From UMGS172 sp045587185 (lineage in GTDB: Bacteria > Bacillota > Clostridia > Oscillospirales > Acutalibacteraceae), in assembly GCA_045587185.1 (NCBI GenBank), contig JAZNBS010000005.1, forward strand, positions 23,737 to 87,736: 64,000 nucleotides of DNA, read 5' to 3'. This document shows positions 33,762 to 43,718 of the stretch, in pieces. The translations under genes and the position numbers were made by a program. Under the pieces are notes generated by a model. That model did no database searches and was not told the origin of the DNA. It saw nothing but the letters and a program-made list of their open reading frames with translations. Position 1 is the first letter of the stretch. Every line of letters begins with the position of its first letter.

Positions 33762-36230
33762 ATGAAATATAATTTCGGCGGTTTTACCGCAAAAGCCAAC
33801 AGTGCATTGAATATTGCAATCAGCAGTGCCGAAAATTTCGGACACACCTATGTCGGCAGTGAGCATATATTATTCGGTCTTGTTTCGGTGCCCGACTGTG
33901 TTGCGTTCCAACTGCTTTCTGAATATTCGGTTGATTTGCAAAAGTTAACCGAATTGATAAAACAGAATATAGGTGTCGGTGCCAAAACAAATCTTTCGCC
34001 TGAACATCTTACCCCCAGAGCAAAACGCATAGTTGAGGGTGCTGTTACAGGTGCTAGAAATATGGGCAATAATTTTGTTGGCACTGAGCACCTGTTAATC
34101 TCGCTTATTAGCGAAAAAGAAAATTATGCAATAAGATTTTTGAATGAACTTAATGTTGATATCGCAATGTTGGCCAATAAAACACTCGAAGCGGCGGGTT
34201 ACGGTGATGGCGGTAGCGGTAAGTCTTTAGATGATGATAAAAATTCATCAAGACCCAAAAATCTCGATAAAAAGGGAAAGAGCAAAACTCCGACACTTGA
34301 TAAATTTGGCCGTGACCTTACCGAAATGGCTAAAAACGGGAAAATTGATCCCGTTATTGGCAGAAGTGATGAAATCGACCGAGTTGTTCAGATACTGTGC
34401 CGAAGAACCAAAAACAATCCCTGCCTTATTGGTGAACCCGGTGTTGGTAAGACAGCGGTTGCTGAAGGACTTGCTCTTAAGATTAGCGAGGGTAATGCAC
34501 CTGAATTGCTGAAAGGAAAACGAGTTGTTGCGCTTGACCTTACAGGAATGATTGCGGGCACAAAATACCGCGGTGACTTTGAAGAACGTATAAAGGCCGC
34601 TATCGACGAGGTGACTTCCTCCGACGATGTTATTTTGTTTATTGATGAGATACACACGATTGTTGGTGCAGGCGCTTCGGCCGACGGTTCGATTGACGCT
34701 GCAAACATTCTGAAACCTTCTCTGGCAAGAGGTGAATTTCAGGTGATAGGCGCCACAACCCTTGATGAATACCGAAAAAACATTGAAAAAGATTCTGCGC
34801 TTGAAAGACGTTTTCAACCTGTAATTATCGGCGAACCTAGCGACGAGGATGCAGTCCTTATCCTTAAGGGGTTAAGAGATAAATATGAGCAGCACCACAA
34901 AGTCAGAATTCTTGACGAGGCCATTGAGGCCGCTGTAAAACTTTCGGCGCGTTATATTGCCGACCGTTTTCTGCCAGATAAGGCCATTGACCTTATTGAC
35001 GAAGCGGCTTCGCGTGTACGGCTGAATGCTTCAGCCACACCCGACGACATAAAGCAACTTGAAAACGAAGTTGCTCAGGCCGAAAAGGATAAGGATGATG
35101 CAATTTCAAATCAAGAGTTTGAAAAGGCTGCCGAGTTGAGAGATAAAGTACGTGAACTACTTGAAAATCTTAACAAAAAGAAGAATGAACGTTCATCCCA
35201 AATGACCGATTTTAAAGATGAGGTTACTGCTGAAAATATTGCCGAACTTATCTGTGCAAATACTGGAATTCCAGTAAGTCAGTTGACCGAGGAAGAGAGT
35301 GAGAGACTCTTAAAACTTGAGGGTGTTTTGCACGAACGTATTGTTGGTCAGTCTGAGGCTGTTACAGCAGTTTCACGCGCCATTCGACGTGGCAGGGTTG
35401 GATTGAAAGACCCTAAACGTCCTATCGGTTCGTTTATTTTTCTTGGTCCTACGGGTGTTGGTAAGACTGAGTTGTGTAAAGCATTGGCCGAGGCGATGTT
35501 CGGCAGTGAAAATGCTATTGTCAGACTTGATATGTCGGAATATATGGAAAAACACACGGTATCCCGTCTTATAGGTTCACCGCCCGGATATGTAGGATTT
35601 GAAGAGGGTGGACAACTAACCGAGAAAATTCGCAGAGCACCTTATTCGGTAGTTCTTTTTGACGAGATTGAGAAAGCGCACCCCGATGTTTTCAACATCC
35701 TTTTGCAAATTCTTGAAGACGGCAGACTGACCGATTCACAAGGAAGAACCGTCAACTTTAAAAACACTGTTATTATTATGACATCCAATCTCGGCGCGCG
35801 ACACTTAACCGAGAAAAAGCAGTCGTTGGGTTTTTCTGAAAGTTCTGGTGATGACGGTAACGCAAAAGAAAAGGTGTTAAATGAGTTGAAATCGGCTTTC
35901 AGACCTGAATTCTTGAATCGTGTTGATGATATTATTGTATTCTCAAAACTGACCAAAGAGGAAATCTGTGAGATTGCCGAAAAGATGTTGTTACAACTCA
36001 AAAAACGTCTGTCGGACCTCAATATTCAAATCGAGTTTGACGGTTCTGCAATTACTGAGATTGCCGATTCGGGATTTGACCCGATTTTCGGTGCGCGCCC
36101 TTTGAGAAGAGCGATTCAGTCAAGAATCGAAGATGCTTTAAGTGAAAAAATTCTTGACGGCAGTATCAGGAACGGAGATAGTGTAAAATGCATTTTTTCA
36201 AGCGGTGCATTTGTTTTTGAAAAATTATAA
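33762..36230 (+). CDS. clpC: ATP-dependent Clp protease ATP-binding subunit ClpC
   Basis: Hsp100 unfoldase, 822 residues. Two N-terminal Clp repeats (~1-145), AAA1 with Walker A GEPGVGKTAVAEGL, a middle domain containing a UVR motif (~425-460), AAA2 with GPTGVGKTELCKAL and LFDEIEKAHPDVFN, and the C-terminal D2-small domain. Last gene of the operon; no terminator is evident directly after it, and the hairpin at 36250-36286 stands before the next gene. Confidence 0.97.
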   Translation: MKYNFGGFTAKANSALNIAISSAENFGHTYVGSEHILFGLVSVPDCVAFQLLSEYSVDLQKLTELIKQNIGVGAKTNLSPEHLTPRAKRIVEGAVTGARNMGNNFVGTEHLLISLISEKENYAIRFLNELNVDIAMLANKTLEAAGYGDGGSGKSLDDDKNSSRPKNLDKKGKSKTPTLDKFGRDLTEMAKNGKIDPVIGRSDEIDRVVQILCRRTKNNPCLIGEPGVGKTAVAEGLALKISEGNAPELLKGKRVVALDLTGMIAGTKYRGDFEERIKAAIDEVTSSDDVILFIDEIHTIVGAGASADGSIDAANILKPSLARGEFQVIGATTLDEYRKNIEKDSALERRFQPVIIGEPSDEDAVLILKGLRDKYEQHHKVRILDEAIEAAVKLSARYIADRFLPDKAIDLIDEAASRVRLNASATPDDIKQLENEVAQAEKDKDDAISNQEFEKAAELRDKVRELLENLNKKKNERSSQMTDFKDEVTAENIAELICANTGIPVSQLTEEESERLLKLEGVLHERIVGQSEAVTAVSRAIRRGRVGLKDPKRPIGSFIFLGPTGVGKTELCKALAEAMFGSENAIVRLDMSEYMEKHTVSRLIGSPPGYVGFEEGGQLTEKIRRAPYSVVLFDEIEKAHPDVFNILLQILEDGRLTDSQGRTVNFKNTVIIMTSNLGARHLTEKKQSLGFSESSGDDGNAKEKVLNELKSAFRPEFLNRVDDIIVFSKLTKEEICEIAEKMLLQLKKRLSDLNIQIEFDGSAITEIADSGFDPIFGARPLRRAIQSRIEDALSEKILDGSIRNGDSVKCIFSSGAFVFEKL

Positions 36231-36249
36231 TTGTTTATAAAGGTCAGTC

Positions 36250-36286
36250 ATAAACCACTTTCATATAATATATGGAGGTGGTTTAT
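36250..36286 (+). promoter_or_regulatory. Hairpin enclosing the ribosome-binding site of the next gene
   Basis: ATAAACCAC (36250-36258) pairs perfectly with GTGGTTTAT (36278-36286). The right arm contains part of the Shine-Dalgarno GGAGGTGG (36274-36281) of the following TTG-start gene, and the loop contains CATATAAT (36262-36269). Read-through from clpC would form the hairpin and hide the site. Confidence 0.5.
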
Positions 36287-36820
36287 TTGATTTCAGTTTT
36301 GATTCTTGACGGATTTTCTGACGGTACATTTTGTGCGGATTCTAAAATAATGACAGAGGTTTCAGGAATATATATTCCCTTGTTGACAGGTATTTTGAGG
36401 TATAACGGCATTAAGTGTGAAACAGTTAACCCAAAGGGGCTCGAACGACAGTATAAAATAATAGGTGACTGTAAGAACAATATTGTTTATGCTCCTGTGT
36501 TTACCTGTTCCAGAGAGGTCGAAGCATCGGTTTCGTTTATTTATACCGATTCAACCGACGGCGCTTCAGAGTCTTTTAGAATTGCATCCAAATTAAGACG
36601 TGAAAGGGAAGATTTATTAAATCAGGTTGTTTTTGTCAATCAGTTGCAGGAAAAAGACTTTTTGAAAAGTTTTTATCCCGTGATTGTTGATGAAATCAGG
36701 TTTTCAAAAACAGCCCCCATCTGCGATGTGACCGAAAAATTGTATATTATAGCAGCAGTGTTCTGCAGTGTGCTGTGCCGTCATAACGGTATTATTTTTA
36801 AAGACCCCGCAATATGCTGA
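36287..36820 (+). CDS. Unknown protein, 177 residues
   Basis: I do not recognise this protein. I chose TTG 36287 because GGAGGTGG ends 5 bases upstream; the ATG at 36272 overlaps that site. The product starts ISVLILDGFSDG and is soluble and mixed alpha/beta with no signal peptide; notable segments are YAPVFTCSREVEASVSFIY, ASKLRREREDLL, and a C-terminal hydrophobic stretch with cysteines (AAVFCSVLCRHNG). It lies between the clpC operon and tepA-spoIIIE. Confidence 0.6.
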   Translation: MISVLILDGFSDGTFCADSKIMTEVSGIYIPLLTGILRYNGIKCETVNPKGLERQYKIIGDCKNNIVYAPVFTCSREVEASVSFIYTDSTDGASESFRIASKLRREREDLLNQVVFVNQLQEKDFLKSFYPVIVDEIRFSKTAPICDVTEKLYIIAAVFCSVLCRHNGIIFKDPAIC

Positions 36821-36847
36821 AAATTTAGAGATTGTGATAAATAGTTC

Positions 36848-36876
36848 TTGAATTGTTACACAATAAGTGGTATTAT
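36848..36876 (+). promoter_or_regulatory. Sigma-A type promoter before tepA
   Basis: TTGAAT (36848-36853), 17-base spacer, TATTAT (36871-36876), about 75 bases upstream of the tepA ATG. Confidence 0.65.
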
Positions 36877-36950
36877 ATGTGTGTATAATTGTGCTTATTT
36901 TGTGGAATGATATCAATATTATGTAAAATTGCCATTAAAGGAGAAAATTG

Positions 36951-37670
36951 ATGTCATCACAGAATAAAAACGATACGCACGAAATTGAGAACAAGGATAC
37001 TGATAAATCTTCTGACGGTAACGGCGATGTCTGGGAACAGATACGCCAATCAGGTACAGTTACACCTGATGGGGGTAAACACTGCATCCATTGTCTGACC
37101 ATTATCGGTCAGATTGAGGGCCACGGTGTTTTACCGTCGGACACAAAAACTACTAAGTATGAGCACGTTATTCCGCAACTTGTTGCGGTTGAGCAAGACC
37201 CTGAAATTGAGGGTATGATGATTGTGCTCAATACTGTCGGCGGTGATGTGGAAGCAGGTCTTGCTTTGGCCGAAATGATTAGCGGAATGAGCAAACCCAC
37301 TGTATCTTTAGTACTTGGGGGAGGTCATTCCATCGGTGTTCCGTTGGCAGTTTCTGCAAAATGCTCATTTATTGTTCCTTCTGCGACAATGACGGTTCAC
37401 CCCGTTAGAACAACAGGTCTTGTACTTGGTGTTGAGCAGACGTTGAACTATTTTGAACGTATGCAGAAACGTATTACCGATTTTGTGGTGAAAAATTCAA
37501 ATATTTCACCAGAAAAATTTTCAAAATTTATGCTCAACACTGATGAACTTGCAACCGATATGGGTACCGTTCTTGACGGGAATATGGCGGTTGAATGCGG
37601 TCTTATTGACCGTATCGGCAGTCTTTCGGATGTTATAAATGAACTTTATCGTATGATTGAAAAGGCGTGA
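36951..37670 (+). CDS. tepA: ClpP-like serine protease, TepA/YmfB family
   Basis: 239 residues. ClpP/crotonase fold: LNTVGGDVEAGLALAEMI, the serine in LGGGHSIGVPLA (ClpP-type G-x-S-x-G position), and the histidine in TMTVHPVRTTG. The N-terminal ~35 residues are charged and low-complexity. In Bacillus, TepA (YmfB) stands directly before spoIIIE and is linked to germination and SASP degradation; the same neighbour here supports the name. Start ATG 36951 follows AAAGGAG; a TTG 3 bases earlier is less likely. Confidence 0.88.
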   Translation: MSSQNKNDTHEIENKDTDKSSDGNGDVWEQIRQSGTVTPDGGKHCIHCLTIIGQIEGHGVLPSDTKTTKYEHVIPQLVAVEQDPEIEGMMIVLNTVGGDVEAGLALAEMISGMSKPTVSLVLGGGHSIGVPLAVSAKCSFIVPSATMTVHPVRTTGLVLGVEQTLNYFERMQKRITDFVVKNSNISPEKFSKFMLNTDELATDMGTVLDGNMAVECGLIDRIGSLSDVINELYRMIEKA

Positions 37671-37713
37671 AAACGCCTGTACATATATTTTTGAGAAGTT
37701 GAAGGAGTTAAAA

Positions 37714-40164
37714 ATGGCTAACAAGAAAAACACAAAAACAAAAAGCAGCGGAAAAGCCGCGCAGAATTCCGAAACCAAGCATGAGTCTTCGGGTGCCAAA
37801 AAACAGGTTGCATCGGTTCTTATGTTTATGTCGGCGGTTCTTCTGTTTCTCGCCGCAATAATTCCCGGTGAGGGCGGATGGATGGCAATGCATAACTTTG
37901 TGTTGGGGTTATTCGGTTTCTTTGGGTATCTTGCGCCTGTTCTGCTTGCTGTAGCCGCCGTATATCTCGCTTTGGACAAACTTCACGGAAAAGTCTTGGT
38001 ACGAATTATTGAAATCTCGGTGCTTGTGCTTTTGATATCGTCTTTTGTACATATTATTTTAATTGCACCCGATGTCAAATCCTATACCGAAGGTTTTGCG
38101 GTTGCCTGGGCCAAAACGCATTCGTCCACAGGTATTTTCGGTGCTTTGCTCGGTTATCCGATGTTTGCTTTGTTCGGTTCACCGGGCGCGTGGATAGTTT
38201 GCCTCATTTTGATGATAACAACACTTATGCTTATCACAGGAACAACGCTTATTTCTTTGTTTAAAGCAATGAGTAAACCTGTCAAAAAAATCGAACAGGT
38301 TGCCGAAGACGCATTTGAACACCGTGCTGAACGCAAAAAGGGAAAGACAAATATTGATATTCCTCTTGACGGCGAAGAGCCAGTGGTTGAAGAAGAGGAA
38401 GAAAAAAGCATTGAACAACAGCAGGAGGAGGTTGTTAAGAAGTACCGCGACCTTGATAACGATGACGGTAGTATTGATATTCGTTCAAGTTCAGATACAA
38501 AGCCTCACAAACCTGTTGTGACAGCAAAACCCGATGTTACTTCACCCGATGTGGGTGTGTCTGATAGTGATAACAAAGGTAATCTTTCTGATGTTATCAA
38601 CAAGGTTAATTCTGATGCAGAAGCCAAGTCTAAAAGTGTTGGATTTGAAGTTCCTGAGGGCAGTGCCATAACCTTTGACACCGGTAGCAATGAGTATAAA
38701 TATCCGCCGGTTTCTTTGCTTTCAGAGCCCTCTCCCGAAAGTACAAAGAGCATCACTGCGGAACTTGAGTCGACCGCAACATTGCTTGTCGATACATTGA
38801 GGAGTTTTGGTGTTGAGTCTAGAATTATCAACATCAGTCGTGGTCCTTCGGTCACACGGTATGAACTTCAGCCTGCCGCAGGTGTTAAAATCAGTAAGAT
38901 TACCAATCTTGCTGACGATATCGCTTTGAATCTTGCAACTGCGGGCGTACGTATTGAAGCGCCTATTCCCAACAAACCCGCCGTTGGTATTGAGGTTCCT
39001 AACAAGAACACAAGTATAGTAAAAATCAGAGAAATTATTGACTCTCAAGTTTTCTCAGGCTCAAAATCTAAACTTTCGGTTGCCTTGGGTAAAGATATTT
39101 CGGGTGAACAGAGGGTTGCAGATATTGCAAAGATGCCTCACGGACTTATTGCAGGTGCTACAGGTTCGGGTAAATCGGTATGCATTAACTCAATTATTAT
39201 GAGTATTTTATTTAAGGCGACACCTGATGAGGTTAAACTTTTGCTCATCGACCCCAAGGTTGTTGAATTGGGAATTTATAACGGTATTCCTCATCTTATA
39301 GTCCCTGTTGTTACCGACCCAAGAAAGGCCGCAGGTGCACTTGGATGGGCTGTTGTTGAGATGGAAAAGAGATACAAACTCTTCGCTGAAAACGATGTGC
39401 GTAATATTGCAGGATTTAATGAACTTGCCGAAAAGCGCGACGATTTAATGAAGATGCCTCAGGTTGTAATTATAATCGACGAGTTGGCCGACCTTATGAT
39501 GACCGCACCCGGTGAGGTTGAGGATTCTATCTGCCGTCTGGCTCAAAAGGCCCGTGCAGCAGGTATGCATCTTATCGTTGCAACGCAACGCCCGTCGGTT
39601 GATGTAGTTACAGGTCTTATCAAGGCAAATATTCCTACACGTGTTGCTTTTGCGGTTTCCTCACAGGTTGATAGCCGTACTATTATTGACGTTGGCGGCG
39701 CCGAAAAACTGATGGGTAAGGGTGATATGTTGTTCTTCCCGACAGGCGCTATCAAACCTGAACGTATTCAAGGTTGCTTTGTCAGTGACTCTGAGGTTGA
39801 AAAGGTCGTTGCGTTCCTCAAGAGCGACCACAAAAACGAGTATGACGAGGATGTCATTAACGAAATTGAGCGTCAGGCCGCCAAGGAAAAGGCATCCAAG
39901 AGTGGCTTGCCAGAGGACAAGGTTGATGATGACGGTGACCCGATGCTTGACGATGCTATTGAGTGTGTTGTTGAAGTGGGACAGGCTTCAACCTCTCTTT
40001 TGCAGAGACGTTTGCGTTTGGGCTACGCCCGTGCCGCACGTATCATTGATATGATGGAGGAAAGGGGAGTCGTTGGACCCTACGAAGGCTCCAAACCCCG
40101 TCAGGTACTTATTACAAAAGAACAGTTGTTAGAGAGAAAAGCAGGTAGTTCAGACAATGAATAA
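37714..40164 (+). CDS. spoIIIE: DNA translocase SpoIIIE/FtsK
   Basis: Pumps the chromosome into the forespore or resolves it at division. 816 residues: Lys-rich start, four transmembrane helices (~25-190), an acidic linker (~200-335), the RecA-like motor with Walker A GATGSGKSVCINS and Walker B VVIIIDELADLMM, and the C-terminal gamma winged helix (from ~745; STSLLQRRLRLGYARAARI). ATG 37714 follows GAAGGAG. The stop overlaps the ygiQ start by 8 bases. Confidence 0.95.
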   Translation: MANKKNTKTKSSGKAAQNSETKHESSGAKKQVASVLMFMSAVLLFLAAIIPGEGGWMAMHNFVLGLFGFFGYLAPVLLAVAAVYLALDKLHGKVLVRIIEISVLVLLISSFVHIILIAPDVKSYTEGFAVAWAKTHSSTGIFGALLGYPMFALFGSPGAWIVCLILMITTLMLITGTTLISLFKAMSKPVKKIEQVAEDAFEHRAERKKGKTNIDIPLDGEEPVVEEEEEKSIEQQQEEVVKKYRDLDNDDGSIDIRSSSDTKPHKPVVTAKPDVTSPDVGVSDSDNKGNLSDVINKVNSDAEAKSKSVGFEVPEGSAITFDTGSNEYKYPPVSLLSEPSPESTKSITAELESTATLLVDTLRSFGVESRIINISRGPSVTRYELQPAAGVKISKITNLADDIALNLATAGVRIEAPIPNKPAVGIEVPNKNTSIVKIREIIDSQVFSGSKSKLSVALGKDISGEQRVADIAKMPHGLIAGATGSGKSVCINSIIMSILFKATPDEVKLLLIDPKVVELGIYNGIPHLIVPVVTDPRKAAGALGWAVVEMEKRYKLFAENDVRNIAGFNELAEKRDDLMKMPQVVIIIDELADLMMTAPGEVEDSICRLAQKARAAGMHLIVATQRPSVDVVTGLIKANIPTRVAFAVSSQVDSRTIIDVGGAEKLMGKGDMLFFPTGAIKPERIQGCFVSDSEVEKVVAFLKSDHKNEYDEDVINEIERQAAKEKASKSGLPEDKVDDDGDPMLDDAIECVVEVGQASTSLLQRRLRLGYARAARIIDMMEERGVVGPYEGSKPRQVLITKEQLLERKAGSSDNE

Positions 40165-42058
40165 CGGTTTTCTTCCTGTATCAAAAAAGGATATGACTGA
40201 CCGAGGATGGGATGAGGTCGATTTTTGTATCGTCACAGGTGACGCATATGTTGACCATCCATCCTTCGGTACGGCTATTATATCCCGTGTGCTTGAAAAT
40301 AATGGTTATAAAGTCGGTATAATTGCCCAACCTGATTTTAAAAACGAGAATAGTATTACCGTTTTTGGCCGTCCAAGGCTTGGTTTTATGGTTAATTCGG
40401 GAAATATTGATTCAATGGTTGCTCACTATACTGCGGCAAAAAGGCCACGCAGTGAGGATATGTATTCACCCGGTGCCAAAGCAGGATTGCGTCCTGACCG
40501 TGCTGTCACGGTATATTCAAAACTCATTCGCAAGGTTTATGGGGATATTCCGCTGATTATCGGCGGCGTAGAGGCTTCTCTGCGCCGTTTTGCTCATTAT
40601 GACTATTGGTTAGACAGTGTAATGCCGTCGGTTATAATCGATTCCGACGCCGACCTTTTGAGTTTCGGTATGGGCGAATTGCAGACAAAAGAGATAGCCG
40701 ACCGACTGAATAACGGTGAGGAAATCTCGTCGTTGACCGATATTGACGGAACGGTTTATAAGACCCAGTCTGTTGTTGGCATAAATGCGTTGACTGTACC
40801 GTCTTTCGAGGAGTGTAAATCTTCAAAGCGCAGTTATGCTACAGCTTGCAGAATTCAGTATGATGAACAGGATTCGGTAAGAGGAAAGCGCATAGTGCAA
40901 AAACACGGCGAAATTTATGTTGTTCAGAATAAACCTATGCGAGTGCTCACCACCGAAGAGTTGGATGCGGTTTACTCCTTGCCATATCAACGGTATTATC
41001 ACCCTATGTATGAAAATATGGGCGGTGTGCCTGCTATAAAAGAAGTTGAATTTTCGGTAACCCATAACCGCGGTTGCTTCGGTGCCTGCAATTTCTGTTC
41101 GATTGCTTATCATCAAGGCCGACAAATTGCCGTCAGAAGTGAAGAATCGGTTTTAAAAGAGGTTGAACTTTTAACAAAGAACCCTCATTTTAAGGGTTAT
41201 ATTCACGATGTTGGCGGTCCCACTGCCAATTTCCGTTCAGTGTCTTGCCAAAAGCAGATTGAAAAAGGTCTTTGCAAAGGTAAAAAGTGCCTCGCACCGA
41301 CACCTTGCAAAAATCTTGAGTGCGACCATACCGAGTATCTCCAAATCCTCCGCAAAATCAGAGCAATCGAGGGTGTTAAGAAGGTCTTTATTCGCTCGGG
41401 AATCCGTTTTGACTATCTATTGGAAGATAAAAACGATGAGTTTTTCCGCGAACTTGTTGAGCATCACGTGAGCGGTCAGTTAAAGGTCGCTCCCGAACAT
41501 TGTTCCGATGCAGTGCTCGATAAAATGGGTAAACCGCATATTGAGACCTACCGACGATTTGTAAAGAAGTTTTACAATATTACCAAACAGATAGGTAAGG
41601 AACAGTACCTTGTCCCATATCTTATGTCAAGTCATCCCGGTTGCCGAATGAGTGATGCTATTGAACTTGCGTTGTTCTTGAAGCAAAACAAAATGCGTCC
41701 CGAACAGGTACAGGATTTTTACCCGACTCCCGGTACAATTTCAACCTGTATGTACTATACCGAGTTGGATCCATATACTATGGAACGCATTTTTGTGCCC
41801 AAAACACCGTCGCAAAAAGCAGAACAAAGAGCATTATTGCAGTATTTCAAACCTGAAAACAAGGCTATTGTTCTTAAGGCTTTAAAAGATTGCGGACGGA
41901 CTGACCTCATAGGTGTTGGTCACGATTGCCTTATAAACGCATCGGGTTACGGCAACCTTTCTAAAAGCACAAATAATAAAAGGGCGCAAAAGGGCAAATC
42001 CCAAAAGCCCAAAGCCTTTAAGACTAAGGGCAGATGGGACCCAAAGAAAAAGCCTTAA
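40157..42058 (+). CDS. ygiQ: YgiQ-family radical-SAM protein (UPF0313)
   Basis: 633 residues. The radical-SAM cluster motif is CFGACNFC; the N-terminal half is the YgiQ-specific domain (FCIVTGDAYVDHPSFGTAI) and the C-terminal ~60 residues are basic and low-complexity (KAFKTKGRWDPKKKP). The reaction is not established. It overlaps spoIIIE by 8 bases and converges with a DUF378 gene one base after its stop. Confidence 0.92.
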   Translation: MNNGFLPVSKKDMTDRGWDEVDFCIVTGDAYVDHPSFGTAIISRVLENNGYKVGIIAQPDFKNENSITVFGRPRLGFMVNSGNIDSMVAHYTAAKRPRSEDMYSPGAKAGLRPDRAVTVYSKLIRKVYGDIPLIIGGVEASLRRFAHYDYWLDSVMPSVIIDSDADLLSFGMGELQTKEIADRLNNGEEISSLTDIDGTVYKTQSVVGINALTVPSFEECKSSKRSYATACRIQYDEQDSVRGKRIVQKHGEIYVVQNKPMRVLTTEELDAVYSLPYQRYYHPMYENMGGVPAIKEVEFSVTHNRGCFGACNFCSIAYHQGRQIAVRSEESVLKEVELLTKNPHFKGYIHDVGGPTANFRSVSCQKQIEKGLCKGKKCLAPTPCKNLECDHTEYLQILRKIRAIEGVKKVFIRSGIRFDYLLEDKNDEFFRELVEHHVSGQLKVAPEHCSDAVLDKMGKPHIETYRRFVKKFYNITKQIGKEQYLVPYLMSSHPGCRMSDAIELALFLKQNKMRPEQVQDFYPTPGTISTCMYYTELDPYTMERIFVPKTPSQKAEQRALLQYFKPENKAIVLKALKDCGRTDLIGVGHDCLINASGYGNLSKSTNNKRAQKGKSQKPKAFKTKGRWDPKKKP

Positions 42059-42059
42059 A

Positions 42060-42302
42060 TTAGTGTGAACCGCCGGGTATAGGCATATCCATGTCGTTGC
42101 TGTCGCCGGCTTCGGTGTTGTCACGGAACAACAATGAAATGCACCAGACTGCCGATAGGGCTACAAGTGTGTAGACAATTCGGCTGAAAAGTGCGTCCTG
42201 ACCGCCAAAAGCCCAGGCAACAAGGTCAAACTGGAAAAGACCGATACTGCCCCAGTTAAGTCCGCCGATAATTAAAAGAATAAGACAGATTTTATCAAAC
42301 AT
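42060..42302 (-). CDS. DUF378 small membrane protein
   Basis: 80 residues with two transmembrane helices. LILLIIGGLNWGSIGLFQFDL is the DUF378 signature (G-G-L-N-W-G), followed by LVAWAFGG and a second helix. The C-terminal tail is hydrophilic (AGDSNDMDMPIPGGSH). I chose ATG 42302, 8 bases after AAGGAG; a GTG at 42311 overlaps that site. Function unknown in the family. Confidence 0.9.
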   Translation of the reverse strand: MFDKICLILLIIGGLNWGSIGLFQFDLVAWAFGGQDALFSRIVYTLVALSAVWCISLLFRDNTEAGDSNDMDMPIPGGSH

Positions 42303-42365
42303 TTTTATCACTCCTTTTCGTGTTTATTTTTGACCGCGATACATCTTTTATTCAAAGGATAATTT

Positions 42366-43718
42366 ATGAAAAAGAACGATTTAATCAATTTAAAAATTTT
42401 TGATACGACGCTTTTAGGCGCAGGTGTCGGCAGGGCAGACGGGCTTACCGTGTTTGTTGATTCTGCAGTAACGGGCGACGAAGTTGAAGCACACATCTTA
42501 AAGGTTAAGTCCAACTGGGCTTTTGCCAAGGTTTCCAAAATAATAACTCCGTCAGAGTCAAGAGTTGAAACTAATTGCAGTTCATACCCTAAATGTGGGG
42601 GATGCAGTTTCCGTCACATTGACTATAAAAAGGAACTCGAAATAAAAGAAAATAATGTCATAAACAACCTTAAAAGAATCGGTTCGGTTGAACCTGAATT
42701 TGAGCCTATTGTCGGTCTTTCTAATGTTGCTTACCGCAATAAAGCCCAATATCCCGTAAGTTTTGAAAAGAATAAACTTAAAATCGGCTTTTTCGCAGTT
42801 CATAGTCATAGGGTTGTTGACTGTCCCGACTGTGCATTACAACCTCAAGAATTTTCAAAAGCCGTTGCCGTTTTTAAGGATTTTTTGCTTAAAAACAATA
42901 TTTTGGTCTATGATGAGGAATCACATACAGGGCTTGTCCGTCATATTTATTTCAGAAAAGCCGTTTTGACGGGAGAAATAATGGTATGCCTTGTTATAAA
43001 CGGAGATATTCTGCCTAAATGTGAGATTTTTGTAAAGAATATGCAGTCAGTTTTTGGAAATGACCTTAAATCTGTTGTGCTGAATATCAATAAAGCGAAA
43101 ACCAATGTTATTATGGGCGAAAAATGTGTTACTGTGTTTGGAAATGACTGTATTACCGACATTCTATGCGGTGTTAAGGTCAGAATTTCGCCGTTGTCGT
43201 TCTATCAGGTTAATCACGATATTGCCGAAAAACTTTATGAAAAAGCGGCTGAATATGCCGAGGTGGACGGCAAAACGGTACTTGACCTTTATTGCGGTGC
43301 AGGTACGATAGGTCTTTCAATGGCTGAAAAGGCCAAGAAAATCATCGGTGTTGAGATTATCCCCGAGGCTATCGAGGATGCAAAATTCAACGCAAAGCAA
43401 AACGGCTTTGAAAACACCGAATTTTTCTGCGGTGATGCCGCAAAAGCTGCTGATAAACTTAAAAACGACGGCATAAAGCCCGATGTTATCATCGTTGACC
43501 CTCCGAGAAAGGGTTGCGATGATGAATTGATTAAGACAATAACGCAGGACTTTGCACCCGATAGGGTTGTATATGTTTCCTGCGACCCCGCAACCTTGGC
43601 TCGCGATTGCAAGCTGTTTAAAGAAATGGGCTACGACACCGTAAAGGCTGCAACCTTTGATATGTTTCCAAGAACAGGCCATGTCGAAACGGTTGTGAAA
43701 TTAGTGAGGAAAAAATGA
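42366..43718 (+). CDS. rlmD: 23S rRNA (uracil-C5)-methyltransferase, RlmD/RlmCD family, with TRAM domain
   Basis: 450 residues. N-terminal TRAM domain (~1-60), then a 4Fe-4S cysteine set (CSSYPKCGGC plus CPDC further on), then the SAM domain with LDLYCGAGTIGLSMA, VDPPRKGCDD and catalytic cysteine YVSCDPATLARD. Methylates a uridine of 23S rRNA (U1939, and U747 in the RlmCD enzyme of B. subtilis). Overlaps the next, related gene by 4 bases. Confidence 0.92.
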   Translation: MKKNDLINLKIFDTTLLGAGVGRADGLTVFVDSAVTGDEVEAHILKVKSNWAFAKVSKIITPSESRVETNCSSYPKCGGCSFRHIDYKKELEIKENNVINNLKRIGSVEPEFEPIVGLSNVAYRNKAQYPVSFEKNKLKIGFFAVHSHRVVDCPDCALQPQEFSKAVAVFKDFLLKNNILVYDEESHTGLVRHIYFRKAVLTGEIMVCLVINGDILPKCEIFVKNMQSVFGNDLKSVVLNINKAKTNVIMGEKCVTVFGNDCITDILCGVKVRISPLSFYQVNHDIAEKLYEKAAEYAEVDGKTVLDLYCGAGTIGLSMAEKAKKIIGVEIIPEAIEDAKFNAKQNGFENTEFFCGDAAKAADKLKNDGIKPDVIIVDPPRKGCDDELIKTITQDFAPDRVVYVSCDPATLARDCKLFKEMGYDTVKAATFDMFPRTGHVETVVKLVRKK

